A stretch of 64,000 nucleotides of DNA from Prevotella sp. (GTDB lineage: Bacteria; Bacteroidota; Bacteroidia; Bacteroidales; Bacteroidaceae): positions 248,001-312,000 of the forward strand of contig JAFZIY010000031.1 of the NCBI GenBank assembly GCA_017554105.1. Direction: 5' to 3'. A program made the position numbers and the translations under genes. Of this stretch, positions 44,252 to 53,224 are shown one piece after another. Numbering within the stretch: the first letter of the stretch is position 1; each line of letters begins with the position of its first letter. Under the pieces are notes generated by a model. The model was not told where the DNA came from, did no database searches, and saw nothing but the letters and a program-made list of their open reading frames with translations.

Positions 44252-44259
44252 CAAAGTTA
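44252..44259 (-). promoter_or_regulatory. -7 promoter box of the kduI-kduD operon
   Basis: The minus strand reads TAACTTTG, 42 nt before the kduI ATG. Confidence 0.6.
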
Positions 44260-44308
44260 CACAAAAAAACAATTATAACCAAAAACAAATAAAACATTGT
44301 GGTTTTAT

Positions 44309-44339
44309 TTTGCTGTCTCTGCGAAAAAAAGTACCTTTG
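44309..44339 (+). promoter_or_regulatory. Promoter of rbfA and the LolE-like permease
   Basis: TTTG at 44309-44312 and TACCTTTG at 44332-44339 with a 19-bp spacer, 24 nt before the rbfA ATG. Confidence 0.75.
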
Positions 44340-44363
44340 CACAAAATAAAAAAAGAAGAAGAA

Positions 44364-44699
44364 ATGCAAGAGACAAGACAAAACCGCATAGCACGACTGC
44401 TGCAGAAGGAACTGAGCCTCATCTTCCAGAGTCAGACGCGCATGATGCACGGCGTGATGGTGAGCGTCACAAGGACGAAGATAAGTCCCGACCTGAGCAT
44501 CTGCACCGCCTATCTGAGCATCTTCCCAAGCGAGAAAGCCGAGGAACTGCTGAAGAACATCACGGCAAACGAGAAGACTATTAGATATGAGTTGGGCACA
44601 CGTGTGCGCAATCAACTACGCATCATACCCGAACTTAGGTTCTTCATCGACGACTCACTCGACTATATCGAGCGCATAGACGAACTGCTGAAAAAGTGA
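44364..44699 (+). CDS. rbfA: Ribosome-binding factor A
   Basis: A 111-residue KH-fold protein that assists maturation of the 30S subunit. ETRQNRIARLLQKELSLIF opens the domain and the central VSVTRTKISPDLSICTAYLS and LRIIPELRFFIDDSLDY strands are typical. The ATG at 44364 fits both family length and the promoter; the upstream frame is non-coding. The last bases overlap the GTG start of the permease by 4 bp, so the two are translationally coupled. Confidence 0.92.
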   Translation: MQETRQNRIARLLQKELSLIFQSQTRMMHGVMVSVTRTKISPDLSICTAYLSIFPSEKAEELLKNITANEKTIRYELGTRVRNQLRIIPELRFFIDDSLDYIERIDELLKK

Positions 44700-45928
44700 A
44701 CTTCCCATTCTACATAGCACGGCGTTACCTGTTCTCGAAGAAGAGCACCAACGCAATAAACGTCATCAGTTTCATTTCGATGGCGGGTGTTGCCGTGGCT
44801 TCGATGGCACTTATCATAACGCTGAGCGTGTTCAATGGCTTCCACGACCTCGTGGCATCGCTATTCACGGCAATGGACCCGCAACTGGTGGTGATGCCTA
44901 AGGAGGGAAAAACAGTTCCTTCCGATGACCCGTTGCTCGACAAGATACGCCAGTTGCCCGAAGTGGAGGTGGCTATGGACTGTGTGGAAGACAATGCGCT
45001 GGCAGTCTTTGGCGACCGTCAGGCTATGGTGAAGATAAAGGGAGTGGAGGACAACTTCACCGAACTGACGCATATCAACGACATTCTCTATGGCGACGGT
45101 GAGTTCTCGCTGCATGCCGCAAACCTGCAATATGGCACCATCGGCATACGTCTCGCCGAGACGCTGGGCACCTCTGCCCGATGGGACGGATTCATGAAGA
45201 TTTATGCACCGAAGCGAGAGGGACAACTCGACATGGCAAACCCCACCGAGGGTTTCGTCGAAGACTCGCTTGTGTCACCGGGAGTGGTGTTCTATGTCAG
45301 GCAGGCCAAGTATGACGCCAGTTACATCATAGTGCCCATTGCCTTTGCCCGTAACATCTTCGACCAGCAGGGAATGGTGTCGAGTCTTGAACTGAGGCTG
45401 AAGGATGGCACCAGTATCGACCGCACCAAAGCAAACATAAAGAAAATAGTAGGCGAGAAATATGACGTGCTCGACCGTTACGAGCAACAGGAAGACACGT
45501 TCAAGATAATGGTGATTGAGAAACTCATCGCCTATATCTTCCTAACATTCATCCTCGCCGTGGCATGCTTCAACATCATCGGCTCGCTGTCGATGCTTAT
45601 CATTGATAAGAAAGACGACGTGGTGACGCTGCGCAACCTCGGTGCCACCGACAAGCAGATAACGCGCATCTTCCTGCTCGAAGGCAGGCTTATTGCTGCC
45701 GTGGGAGCCGTGGTGGGCATCATCCTCGGACTCCTCCTGTGTCTCGCCCAGCAGACGTTCGGACTGGTGAAACTTGGAAGCAGCAGCGGATCGTTCATCG
45801 TCGATGCCTATCCCGTCAGCGTTCACCCGTGGGACATCGTACTGGTCTTCGTCACCGTGCTCGTGGTTAGTTTCCTCGCCGTATGGTATCCCGTGCATTA
45901 TTTCTCGCGAAGGTTGCTGAAAGGCTGA
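44696..45928 (+). CDS. LolC/LolE-type lipoprotein-releasing ABC transporter permease
   Basis: A 410-residue inner-membrane protein with an N-terminal helix (about 20-45), a large periplasmic domain and three C-terminal helices. FYIARRYLFSKKSTNAINVISFISMAGV is the standard opening (shown only in part here as ARRYLFSKKSTNAIN). It starts with GTG, overlapping the rbfA stop in GTGA. The family extracts lipoproteins from the inner membrane for delivery to LolA; no LolD ATPase gene is next to it, so the ATPase must be encoded elsewhere. The rbfA-permease pairing is common in Bacteroidales. Confidence 0.9.
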   Translation: MNFPFYIARRYLFSKKSTNAINVISFISMAGVAVASMALIITLSVFNGFHDLVASLFTAMDPQLVVMPKEGKTVPSDDPLLDKIRQLPEVEVAMDCVEDNALAVFGDRQAMVKIKGVEDNFTELTHINDILYGDGEFSLHAANLQYGTIGIRLAETLGTSARWDGFMKIYAPKREGQLDMANPTEGFVEDSLVSPGVVFYVRQAKYDASYIIVPIAFARNIFDQQGMVSSLELRLKDGTSIDRTKANIKKIVGEKYDVLDRYEQQEDTFKIMVIEKLIAYIFLTFILAVACFNIIGSLSMLIIDKKDDVVTLRNLGATDKQITRIFLLEGRLIAAVGAVVGIILGLLLCLAQQTFGLVKLGSSSGSFIVDAYPVSVHPWDIVLVFVTVLVVSFLAVWYPVHYFSRRLLKG

Positions 45929-45986
45929 CACATTTTATTTAATGTGAGTTTGTAGAAAACGTTCCCAAACAACATGTACACCATTT

Positions 45987-46084
45987 TGTAGGGGCGAACC
46001 CCTGTGATAGCCCTCCAAAATAGCAGATAACGTGATAAAATGTTATTGTGATTATACGGGCTAACACAGGGGTTCGCCCCTACA
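45987..46084. repeat. 98-bp element with 27-bp inverted repeats
   Basis: TGTAGGGGCGAACCCCTGTG at 45987 and its complement ending at 46084 match over 27 bases with one mismatch, enclosing 44 bp. It lies after the permease gene and could be a small non-autonomous mobile element or a strong terminator. The GTAGGGGCGAACCCC core is a repeat type met in many bacteria. Confidence 0.75.
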
Positions 46085-46169
46085 TAGAATTCGTCGAACA
46101 CACGTTTAATTATATGTTTTTGTCGAAGTCACGTTGTTTAACCCACCAATTTAATATGTTTTGGAAAGT

Positions 46170-46252
46170 AATTTCGGCGAAATTGGTCAGCAAAACTGCC
46201 GAAATTGGTTACCAATCCTGGCAGGATTGGTCAGCAAACCTGGCAGGATTAC
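46170..46252. repeat. Composite palindromic repeat (AATTTCGGC and AATCCTGGCAGGATT units)
   Basis: Palindromic units AATTTCGGCGAAATT, then AATCCTGGCAGGATT, are each followed by GGTCAGCAAA and a complementary arm. The second unit is nearly the same as 10992-11033. It lies just 35 bp after the murI stop on the opposite strand. Confidence 0.7.
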
Positions 46253-46286
46253 TTTTCGGTTGAGTACAAAATGAATTGCTGAAAGG

Positions 46287-47129
46287 TTATCCCAACGAAA
46301 CATTCTCCACGCTTACATCCTCGCGGAGGAACACTCGGGCACACTCCTTGAAGCGTTCGGGATTCTCTGTAGTAAGATAATGGCACGTGCCTCCCTGCGT
46401 TATGCGTGCCTGCATGTCAGGATGGCGCTCGATGTACTGTGCCAGACTATTGGCAACATACTCGCCCTGTGGCACCACGCGCACGCCACGGGGAACATAC
46501 TTGAGTATGGTATTCAGCAGCAAAGGATAGTGGGTGCAGCCCAGAATGATAGTGTCTATCTCGGGATCGCGGCGCAACAGTTCGTCGATACGCTTGCGCA
46601 CGAAGTAGTCGGCACCGGGACTGTCTGCCTCGTTTGCCTCCACGATGGCAGCCCACAGCGGACATGCCTGCCCTGTAACCACGACATCGGGAGCCTGATG
46701 GGCAATCTCCAACTCGTAACTGCGACTGCGTATAGTGCCCTCGGTGGCAAGGATGCCCACATGGCGCGACTTTGTCAGCGAGCCGATATTCTCGGTTGTA
46801 GGACGTATCACGCCAAGAACACGACGGTCAGAGTCGAACTTAGGCAGGTCCTCCTGCTGCAAGGTACGCAGTGCCTTTGCCGAAGCGGTGTTGCATGCGA
46901 GAATCACCAGATGGCAGCCCATGGAGAAAAGCTTCATCACCGCCTCACGGGTAAAGCGATAGACAACGTCGAACGAGCGTGGGCCATATGGCGCACGGGC
47001 GTTGTCTCCGAGATAAAGATAGTCGTACTGTGGGAGCATCTGGCGCATCTGATGCAATATCGTCAGACCTCCATAACCGCTATCGAAGACTCCGATGGGT
47101 CCTGGTGATGAAGGCATAGGTATGTTCAC
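46287..47129 (-). CDS. murI: Glutamate racemase
   Basis: A 280-residue cytoplasmic enzyme making D-glutamate for peptidoglycan. GVFDSGYGGLT, LACNTASAKALRTL (catalytic Cys) and ILGCTHYPLLL (second catalytic Cys) are the two-Cys signatures; APYGPRS binds substrate. It starts 1 bp after the third skp-like gene and is the last gene of the envelope cluster running from 53168 downward. Confidence 0.97.
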   Translation of the reverse strand: MNIPMPSSPGPIGVFDSGYGGLTILHQMRQMLPQYDYLYLGDNARAPYGPRSFDVVYRFTREAVMKLFSMGCHLVILACNTASAKALRTLQQEDLPKFDSDRRVLGVIRPTTENIGSLTKSRHVGILATEGTIRSRSYELEIAHQAPDVVVTGQACPLWAAIVEANEADSPGADYFVRKRIDELLRRDPEIDTIILGCTHYPLLLNTILKYVPRGVRVVPQGEYVANSLAQYIERHPDMQARITQGGTCHYLTTENPERFKECARVFLREDVSVENVSLG

Positions 47130-47130
47130 T

Positions 47131-47667
47131 TTATCGCAGTGCGTCTTTTACGATGGTTGTAATGTTGTCGGCTATGGTGGTATCGATGTAAGGGCATGCA
47201 TCGCTGTCGGTGTTCAGAATCACCGCATAGCCACGTTGCTTGCCGATGTTCTGCAATGCCGTGCTCATCTTTTCCTTCACCGAAGCCATAGCATCCTTCT
47301 CAGCCTGTGCGAGCAAGCGCTCTGCCTCAGCCTTGAAAGCGATGTTCTTCTGCATCAGTTCCTGCAGTTCGGCCTGTCGCTTCTGCAAAATCAATGGTGC
47401 GAAGTCGTGCTGGCCGTCGAGGAACTCCTCGTATTTATTGTTGAACTCATCCTCTGCCCGCTTCATCTCAGCGCTGTATTTCGAGCGCAGCGAACTGATG
47501 TTCTTCTGCGCGGTGACATACTCCGGCATCGACTTCAATGCCTCGTCATAACTGAAATATGCGATTTTGTTCTGTGCATTTGCCGTCATCGGGGCAAATA
47601 CCAAAAGGCACAAGGCAAGCAGTGCGTAAAGTATCGTTGCCTTACTCTTGTTTTGTTTCTGTCTCAT
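47131..47667 (-). CDS. OmpH/Skp-family periplasmic chaperone, copy 3
   Basis: A 178-residue exported protein with a signal peptide (about 12-32, ending ANAQN). The mature part is the Skp fold: KIAYFSYDEALKSMPEY, a long helical hairpin rich in Ala, Glu and Lys, and VILNTDSDACPYIDTT at the end. Skp holds unfolded outer-membrane proteins on the way to BamA, which is encoded in the same cluster. This copy directly precedes murI and is the most divergent of the three. Confidence 0.88.
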   Translation of the reverse strand: MRQKQNKSKATILYALLALCLLVFAPMTANAQNKIAYFSYDEALKSMPEYVTAQKNISSLRSKYSAEMKRAEDEFNNKYEEFLDGQHDFAPLILQKRQAELQELMQKNIAFKAEAERLLAQAEKDAMASVKEKMSTALQNIGKQRGYAVILNTDSDACPYIDTTIADNITTIVKDALR

Positions 47668-47699
47668 ACCGCTTCCTTTCTGTCTTTTTTAGGGGTTCA

Positions 47700-47790
47700 A
47701 CGTATTAATTTAGTTAAGGAGTTAAAGGAGTTAAGGAGTCATATCACGAACTGATATCCTAACTCCTTAACTACATAACTCCTTAAGTTC
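47700..47790. repeat. AACTCC-type repeats forming a hairpin between two skp genes
   Basis: GTTAAGGAGTTAAAGGAGTT on one side and CTCCTTAACTACATAACTCC on the other can pair, with GATAT/ATATC inside. It fills most of the 140-bp gap, so it could act as an attenuator or RNA-processing site in the cluster. Confidence 0.5.
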
Positions 47791-47807
47791 TATAGCGAAG
47801 AATAATA

Positions 47808-48308
47808 TTACTTCAACTTGTTCAGCTCAGCCTTAACCTCTGCTGTTACGTCCTTGCTCAGTGTATCGCTGATGTATGGGATTCCGGCTGACTTGTCCAT
47901 GATATAAACATAACCGCCTGCCTTGCCTACATTGCTAATGGCATTGAGGACCTTGTTCTGGATAGGCTGGAATTTCTCCTGCTGCATCTTAGCAAGATCC
48001 TGCTGGTGGGCCTGATAAGTCTGCGAAATTTTCTCGTTCATCTGCTGAAGCTCTGTCTCTACTTCCTTGCGCTTTGTATCATTCATGGTGCTCACGTTCT
48101 TTTCGTACTCCTCGACCCTGGTCTGAAGTTCTTTTTGCATGCCTTGAATTTCATTCTCATACTCCTTGGCCTTAGCTTCCAATTCACCACTTACCTTGCT
48201 TACTTCTGGCATTCCCTGAATGATAGCCTGTGAATCAACATGTCCGAACTTCTGTGCGAAAAGCGACATTGGTGCGAACACCATCAACATAATGATAATC
48301 TTTTTCAT
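47808..48308 (-). CDS. OmpH/Skp-family periplasmic chaperone, copy 2
   Basis: A 166-residue exported protein with a signal peptide (MKKIIIMLMVFAPMSLFAQ). FGHVDSQAIIQGMPEV opens the Skp fold, followed by a helical arm of about 80 residues and GGYVYIMDKSAGIPYISDTL at the end. Family length is normal. It is the middle of three adjacent copies, separated from its neighbours by 140 and 127 bp of repeat-containing gaps. Confidence 0.9.
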   Translation of the reverse strand: MKKIIIMLMVFAPMSLFAQKFGHVDSQAIIQGMPEVSKVSGELEAKAKEYENEIQGMQKELQTRVEEYEKNVSTMNDTKRKEVETELQQMNEKISQTYQAHQQDLAKMQQEKFQPIQNKVLNAISNVGKAGGYVYIMDKSAGIPYISDTLSKDVTAEVKAELNKLK

Positions 48309-48435
48309 TTTCTTTCTTAGTTTTATTATTGTTTTAATACCTAATTACTTTTTAAACTCCTAACTCCTCGCTCGGCTCCAACGGAGACGCTTTCATAGCG
48401 AAAGCGGAGAAAGAACTCGTAACTCCTAATTCAAA

Positions 48436-48948
48436 TTAGTTTGAGTAGCCAAGTTTCTGGAGCACCTCGTTGCTGATGTCTATCTTCGGAGAACCAAAGA
48501 TTATGGCACCGTTGCTGGCACGGTCGAGCACGAGTGAATAGCCACGAAGGTCCGAGATGTCCTTCACCGCACCATAGATCTCCTCCTGGATAGGTGTCAT
48601 CAGAGCCTCACGCTTCTTGAAAAGCTCGCCCTCAGGACCGAAGTACTTACGCTTCAGATCGCTGGCTTCCTTCTCTTTCTGCATTATGGCTTCCTGCTTT
48701 GCCTTCTTCTGCTCCTGAGAGAGGAACACCACCTCGTTCTGATAGTTCTTATACATTGTCTGTGCCTCGGTGTTCAGAGCCTCAATCTCAGCCTGCCATT
48801 TCTTGGAAACCTGATTAAGCTGCTCGTTAGCACGCTCGTATGCGGGCACATTCTTCAGGATATAATCCATGTCTATCAATGCGAATTTCTGCGCATTAGC
48901 CGCCAGCGCAACTATTGCCATAACGGCTATCATCAATAGTTTCTTCAT
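48436..48948 (-). CDS. OmpH/Skp-family periplasmic chaperone, copy 1
   Basis: A 170-residue exported protein with a signal peptide (ending ALAANAQ). FALIDMDYILKNVPAYERA is the N-terminal strand-helix of the family; the helical hairpin contains SQEQKKAKQEAIMQKEKEA and the end YSLVLDRASNGAIIFGSP matches the last strand. It follows bamA by 88 bp and is the copy closest to it, so it is the best candidate for the main BamA-linked chaperone. Confidence 0.9.
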   Translation of the reverse strand: MKKLLMIAVMAIVALAANAQKFALIDMDYILKNVPAYERANEQLNQVSKKWQAEIEALNTEAQTMYKNYQNEVVFLSQEQKKAKQEAIMQKEKEASDLKRKYFGPEGELFKKREALMTPIQEEIYGAVKDISDLRGYSLVLDRASNGAIIFGSPKIDISNEVLQKLGYSN

Positions 48949-49036
48949 CTTCTTTACTTAAAAATTTAGTCTATTAATTGACGGCAAGTCGCCTTTTTAG
49001 TTTAAATCACGATACTTTTTCCGACATTCGGGACAA

Positions 49037-51652
49037 TTAGAACTCCTGACCGAGAACGAAGTGGAACTGCGAGCCACCCTTTGTTCCGAATACCTTGTCG
49101 AAACCGTATGCCCAGTCGATACCCATCATGCCAACCATCGGGAGGAAGATGCGCACACCGACACCGGCAGAACGCTTCATGTCGAATGGGTTGAACTTGC
49201 TTGTGTCTGTCCATGCATTACCTGCCTCGGTGAATACAAGACCATAGATGGTAGTGTTTCCGAGCAGTACAGGATAGCGCAACTCAAGCGTTAGGCGGTC
49301 GTAGGCATAACCCTCGCTGTAGTATGGTGTCAGCGAACCATTGTCGTAACCACGCAGTCCGATGGTTTCCTGAGCGTAGCCATTGCTGTATCCGCTCATT
49401 CCATCACCTCCCATATAGAATGTCTCGAACGGAGACTTCTTGTCTTTGTTGTAAGAACCGAGCAGACCTAACTCCACGCGAGTCATCAGCACGAGACACT
49501 TCTGGCCATTGGTGAGGGCGGTATAGGTGCGTGCCTTGAACTTCCACTTGTGGTATTCTATCCAACGATACTTCTCCTGCTGTTCCTGAACGTATGTCGT
49601 TGACATCGGGTCGGTGGCAAGATTCTTGTAATCCTTCTTCTCGAACTTGCTCCATGGCGGAGTGAGTGTCACCGAAGCAGTGAACTCTGAACCGCGACGC
49701 GGGAAGAGTTGGTTGTCGGTAGAGACACGCGAGAGAGTGATACCGAGGTTGAGGTTGTTACAGTTACCTGTGGAAACGAGGAAGTAACGCCAGTTCTTCA
49801 GCATGTAACGGGTGTATGCCAACTCAACACCGAGCGAGAAATAGTCGTCGGGCCAGCGCAGACGGGTACCCCATCCGATGCTCGCTCCGATAAGACGCAC
49901 GTATTTGTCGGGGTCGTAATAGTTCTCGTAACTGTTATAATAACTGCTTCCGACACCGTACAGGTAATTATAATAGTTGTTCATGTAGGCACTATTATAA
50001 TAGTTGCTTGACACGTCGGTCTGCTTGCTATAGTAAGCACCCACGGTGAACTGTATCGGACGTTTGCCTCCGAACCAACTTGTGGAGTAACTTGCATTGT
50101 ACGACTGGTAGTAAGTACCGTTGGTCTGGGCACCTATAGAGAGCACCTCACCGTCACCGATAGGCATTATTCCGCGGTGTTCCTTGTTCTTGTTGAACAG
50201 GTTTGCCATCGAGAAGTTGTTCAGTTTCAGTCCTACACGACCGATGACACCTGTCTGTCCCCATCCGAGTGAGAACTCTATCTGGTCATTGGACTTCTGA
50301 ACAAGGTTCCAGTTGATATCCACGGTACCGTCATCGTAGTTCGGCTTCACGTCAGGGTTCACCTGCTCAGGGTCGAAGTGTCCCATTGAGGCAAGTTCAC
50401 GGGCAGAGCGCTGGAGCGCGTCTTTCGAGAAGAGGTCACCGGGCTTTGTACGCAACTCACGGCGTATCACATTCTCATAGAGACGGTCGTTTCCGTTGAT
50501 GCGTACGCGGTTGATGTGTGCCTGCGGACCTTCCAGGATGCGCATCTCAAGGTCAATGGAGTCGCCTACTATGTTTACCTCCGTCGGCTGCAGGTTATAG
50601 AAGAGGTAACCGTTGTTCCAATAGAGGTTTCCTACAGCGTCATCGTCTTCAGAGAGGCGTTTCTTCAGGAGTTTCTGGTTATAGACATCGCCTTTATCCA
50701 TGCCAAGAACCCTCGACAGGTTGTCGGTAGGATAAATAGTGTTTCCTACCCAAGTGATGTTACGGATGAAGTATTTCTTTCCCTCATCCACCTTGACGTA
50801 GATGTTTACATGCTTGTCGTCAAAGTTCCACACCGAGTCCTCGAGGATGGTGGCGTCGCGATATCCCAGTTCGTTATACTTTTCAATGAGGTTCACCTTG
50901 TCCTCCTTGTATTTCTCAGGAGTATATTTCTTCGTCTTGAAGATGTTCGACAGTTTGCCTGCCTCATGTGTCTTGGAGAACGCTCCCTTGCTGAACAGGC
51001 CACCCTTTATCTTCTTGTCTGACAGTTTATCGTTGCCGTCAATGATAATCTCGTGTACCTTTATCTTCTCTTTCTTGTCAACCGAGACGTCGAGTATCAC
51101 CTGATTCTTTGCCGTCACGTCGTCACGCTGGGTTATTTGGATTTCTGCGTTCTTATAACCCTTGTCGTCGAAGTATTTCTTTGCCAATATCTTGGCACGG
51201 TCTATCATGTTAGGAGTAATCTGATTGCCCCTCAACAGACCCAGTTTCTGCTCCATGTCCTCACGCTCGCTCTTCTTCAGACCGATGTAGTTGATGACGC
51301 TCACGCGCGGACGTACGGCGAGATGGAAGTGCAGATATGCCTTGTCACCTACGATGGAGTCGGCAGTTATGGCAACCCTTGAGAACAAACCGTGTTTCCA
51401 GTAACGCTTCACCGCATCGGTGACTTCGTTTCCCGGCAGTGTGATATGCTGTCCCACAACAAGTCCGGAGATGCTTGTGAGCACATAGTCTTCATATCCT
51501 TCCACGCCTGAAACGGTAATGCCGCCGATGACACAGTCGCGGGGATTGCCCGCGTATGTGATGTCGGGGTTTATGATTTTCTCTTGAGCACCGGCAGTGA
51601 CGCTTATCATCATTGCCACTATCAGGAGTACTTTTCTTATCGTCTTATTCAT
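49037..51652 (-). CDS. bamA: Outer-membrane assembly factor BamA
   Basis: An 871-residue protein with a signal peptide (about 2-22, VTAGAQE), five POTRA domains (about 30-430) and a C-terminal 16-stranded beta-barrel. It inserts beta-barrel proteins into the outer membrane. LRGYDNG and the terminal GSQFHFVLGQEF with its final Phe fit the family. A Tyr/Asn-rich loop (SSNYYNSAYMNNYYNYLYG) is unusual and probably surface exposed. It is preceded by uppS at 57 bp and followed by three skp genes, the standard Bacteroidales order. Confidence 0.95.
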   Translation of the reverse strand: MNKTIRKVLLIVAMMISVTAGAQEKIINPDITYAGNPRDCVIGGITVSGVEGYEDYVLTSISGLVVGQHITLPGNEVTDAVKRYWKHGLFSRVAITADSIVGDKAYLHFHLAVRPRVSVINYIGLKKSEREDMEQKLGLLRGNQITPNMIDRAKILAKKYFDDKGYKNAEIQITQRDDVTAKNQVILDVSVDKKEKIKVHEIIIDGNDKLSDKKIKGGLFSKGAFSKTHEAGKLSNIFKTKKYTPEKYKEDKVNLIEKYNELGYRDATILEDSVWNFDDKHVNIYVKVDEGKKYFIRNITWVGNTIYPTDNLSRVLGMDKGDVYNQKLLKKRLSEDDDAVGNLYWNNGYLFYNLQPTEVNIVGDSIDLEMRILEGPQAHINRVRINGNDRLYENVIRRELRTKPGDLFSKDALQRSARELASMGHFDPEQVNPDVKPNYDDGTVDINWNLVQKSNDQIEFSLGWGQTGVIGRVGLKLNNFSMANLFNKNKEHRGIMPIGDGEVLSIGAQTNGTYYQSYNASYSTSWFGGKRPIQFTVGAYYSKQTDVSSNYYNSAYMNNYYNYLYGVGSSYYNSYENYYDPDKYVRLIGASIGWGTRLRWPDDYFSLGVELAYTRYMLKNWRYFLVSTGNCNNLNLGITLSRVSTDNQLFPRRGSEFTASVTLTPPWSKFEKKDYKNLATDPMSTTYVQEQQEKYRWIEYHKWKFKARTYTALTNGQKCLVLMTRVELGLLGSYNKDKKSPFETFYMGGDGMSGYSNGYAQETIGLRGYDNGSLTPYYSEGYAYDRLTLELRYPVLLGNTTIYGLVFTEAGNAWTDTSKFNPFDMKRSAGVGVRIFLPMVGMMGIDWAYGFDKVFGTKGGSQFHFVLGQEF

Positions 51653-51708
51653 TATCAACGTCTGTTGTTTTCCTTTTGTTTATATCTCATTGACAAACGA
51701 GAACATTC

Positions 51709-52458
51709 TCACTTCTTCTCCTCCACCTGCTCACCGGTCTTTCCGAACCGTCGTTGTCTGCTCTGATAGTCGATTATCGCCTCATGCAGTCCCTGCTCGT
51801 CAAAGTCTGGCCAATAGGTATCTGTGAAATAGAGCTCGGAATATGCTATTTGCCAAAGCAGATAGTTGCTCACTCGCAGTTCTCCTCCGGTGCGGATGAG
51901 CAGTTCTGGGTCTGGCATGAAGTATGTCTCGAGGTGTTTCGATACTGTCTCCTCTGTTATCTCGTCTGGGTCGATGGTAGTCGGAACGAGGTTGTTCTTC
52001 TTTATCTCCCACACGATATCGCGCACGGCCTGGGTTATTTCCCAACGAGATGAGTAACTGAGAGCCACCACTACCGTCATGGCGTCGTTGTCGGCGGTGT
52101 GCTCGATGGTCTGCCATAGTTTCTCACTAACCTCCTTAGGCAGTCGGTCCATGTCGCCGATGACACGCAGACGCACGTTATGCTTCATGAATATCTCGTC
52201 CTCCAGCGATGTGAGCACAAGCCCCATAAGAGCCGACACCTCGTCAGCCGGACGGTTCCAGTTCTCTGTTGAGAATGTATATAGCGTGAGATACTTCACT
52301 CCTAACCTTACACACTCGGCAGTAATCTTGCGCACTGTCTCTACACCTGCCTTGTGGCCGTAGGTGCGCTCATGCCCATGCTCCTTAGCCCAGCGACCAT
52401 TGCCATCCATGATAATGGCGATGTGCTGCGGGATTCGGTTCTTATCCAGTTGTTCCAT
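51709..52458 (-). CDS. uppS: Undecaprenyl diphosphate synthase (isoprenyl transferase)
   Basis: A 249-residue cytoplasmic enzyme that extends farnesyl diphosphate to the C55 carrier for cell-wall synthesis. [20 protein letters not shown] holds the catalytic Asp and diphosphate-binding Arg; [14 protein letters not shown] and [18 protein letters not shown] are further hallmarks, followed by [13 protein letters not shown]. Length is normal. It is 2 bp after the DUF6089-type gene and 57 bp before bamA, so all are probably one operon. Confidence 0.96.
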   Translation of the reverse strand: MEQLDKNRIPQHIAIIMDGNGRWAKEHGHERTYGHKAGVETVRKITAECVRLGVKYLTLYTFSTENWNRPADEVSALMGLVLTSLEDEIFMKHNVRLRVIGDMDRLPKEVSEKLWQTIEHTADNDAMTVVVALSYSSRWEITQAVRDIVWEIKKNNLVPTTIDPDEITEETVSKHLETYFMPDPELLIRTGGELRVSNYLLWQIAYSELYFTDTYWPDFDEQGLHEAIIDYQSRQRRFGKTGEQVEEKK

Positions 52459-52460
52459 AA

Positions 52461-53168
52461 TCAGTATCTATCGTTATGACATGTTCTGCACTTCGGCATA
52501 AAACTGTAGGTCAGCGTCACCTGAAGTGTGTGATAGCAATCTGTATTCTTGAAAGCACCGCTGCTCTTCACCATATATGGGTCCTTCACCCCGTCGAGTT
52601 CGTCGCTCAGGGAGAAGTGGACTGCCCACTCGAAGCCAAGATTCAGTCGCGGTGCTATCTTGTATTTCACGCCCAGTCCCACAGGAAGGTTAGCCGTGAA
52701 GACATTCTTTTCGGCTCCCTTGACGAACGTTCCACCGAGTCCTATCATAAAATAAGGTGTCAGTGGCTTGGCTCCACGATACTCCCTTCCCGTGCCATAA
52801 GGCCAGAAATTGTATTCGTAGGTAACGCTTAAGTCAACGAGCGTATTGTCAAACTCATAGTCTGTGCCTTCGTATTCAGGATAGAAGGTCTCGACGTCAG
52901 ACGCCTTTCCCTTCATTTTGCCGTATCCCAACTGTGCCTTCAAACCCATGTAAGGGTTGAAATAACGGCGCAGCACGATGCTTGCCGATGGCTGCAGGTC
53001 CTTGGTAAGGCTGGGATTGAAGTCACCAAGATAGCCTGTCACACCGATGCCTCCACCTATCTCCATGCGGTACTCCTCGTCTTCCTGTGCCCACATACCG
53101 AGCGAGGAGACCAGCATTATCACCATCAGGGAGAATCGCATCATAGGATTGATTGCTTCTTTCTTCAT
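52461..53168 (-). CDS. DUF6089-type outer-membrane beta-barrel protein
   Basis: A 235-residue protein with a signal peptide ending about residue 28 (GMWAQ). [18 protein letters not shown] and a series of alternating strands ([53 protein letters not shown]) describe an eight-stranded barrel. The C-terminal CRTCHNDRY is typical of DUF6089 proteins, which sit upstream of uppS and bamA in Bacteroidales. Exact role is unknown; a structural or assembly role in the envelope follows from the operon. Confidence 0.85.
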   Translation of the reverse strand: MKKEAINPMMRFSLMVIMLVSSLGMWAQEDEEYRMEIGGGIGVTGYLGDFNPSLTKDLQPSASIVLRRYFNPYMGLKAQLGYGKMKGKASDVETFYPEYEGTDYEFDNTLVDLSVTYEYNFWPYGTGREYRGAKPLTPYFMIGLGGTFVKGAEKNVFTANLPVGLGVKYKIAPRLNLGFEWAVHFSLSDELDGVKDPYMVKSSGAFKNTDCYHTLQVTLTYSFMPKCRTCHNDRY

Positions 53169-53224
53169 TCCTGTTACCTTATATATATTATGCGTACGCG
53201 TAAGTAAACAGACACTTCAGCAGT

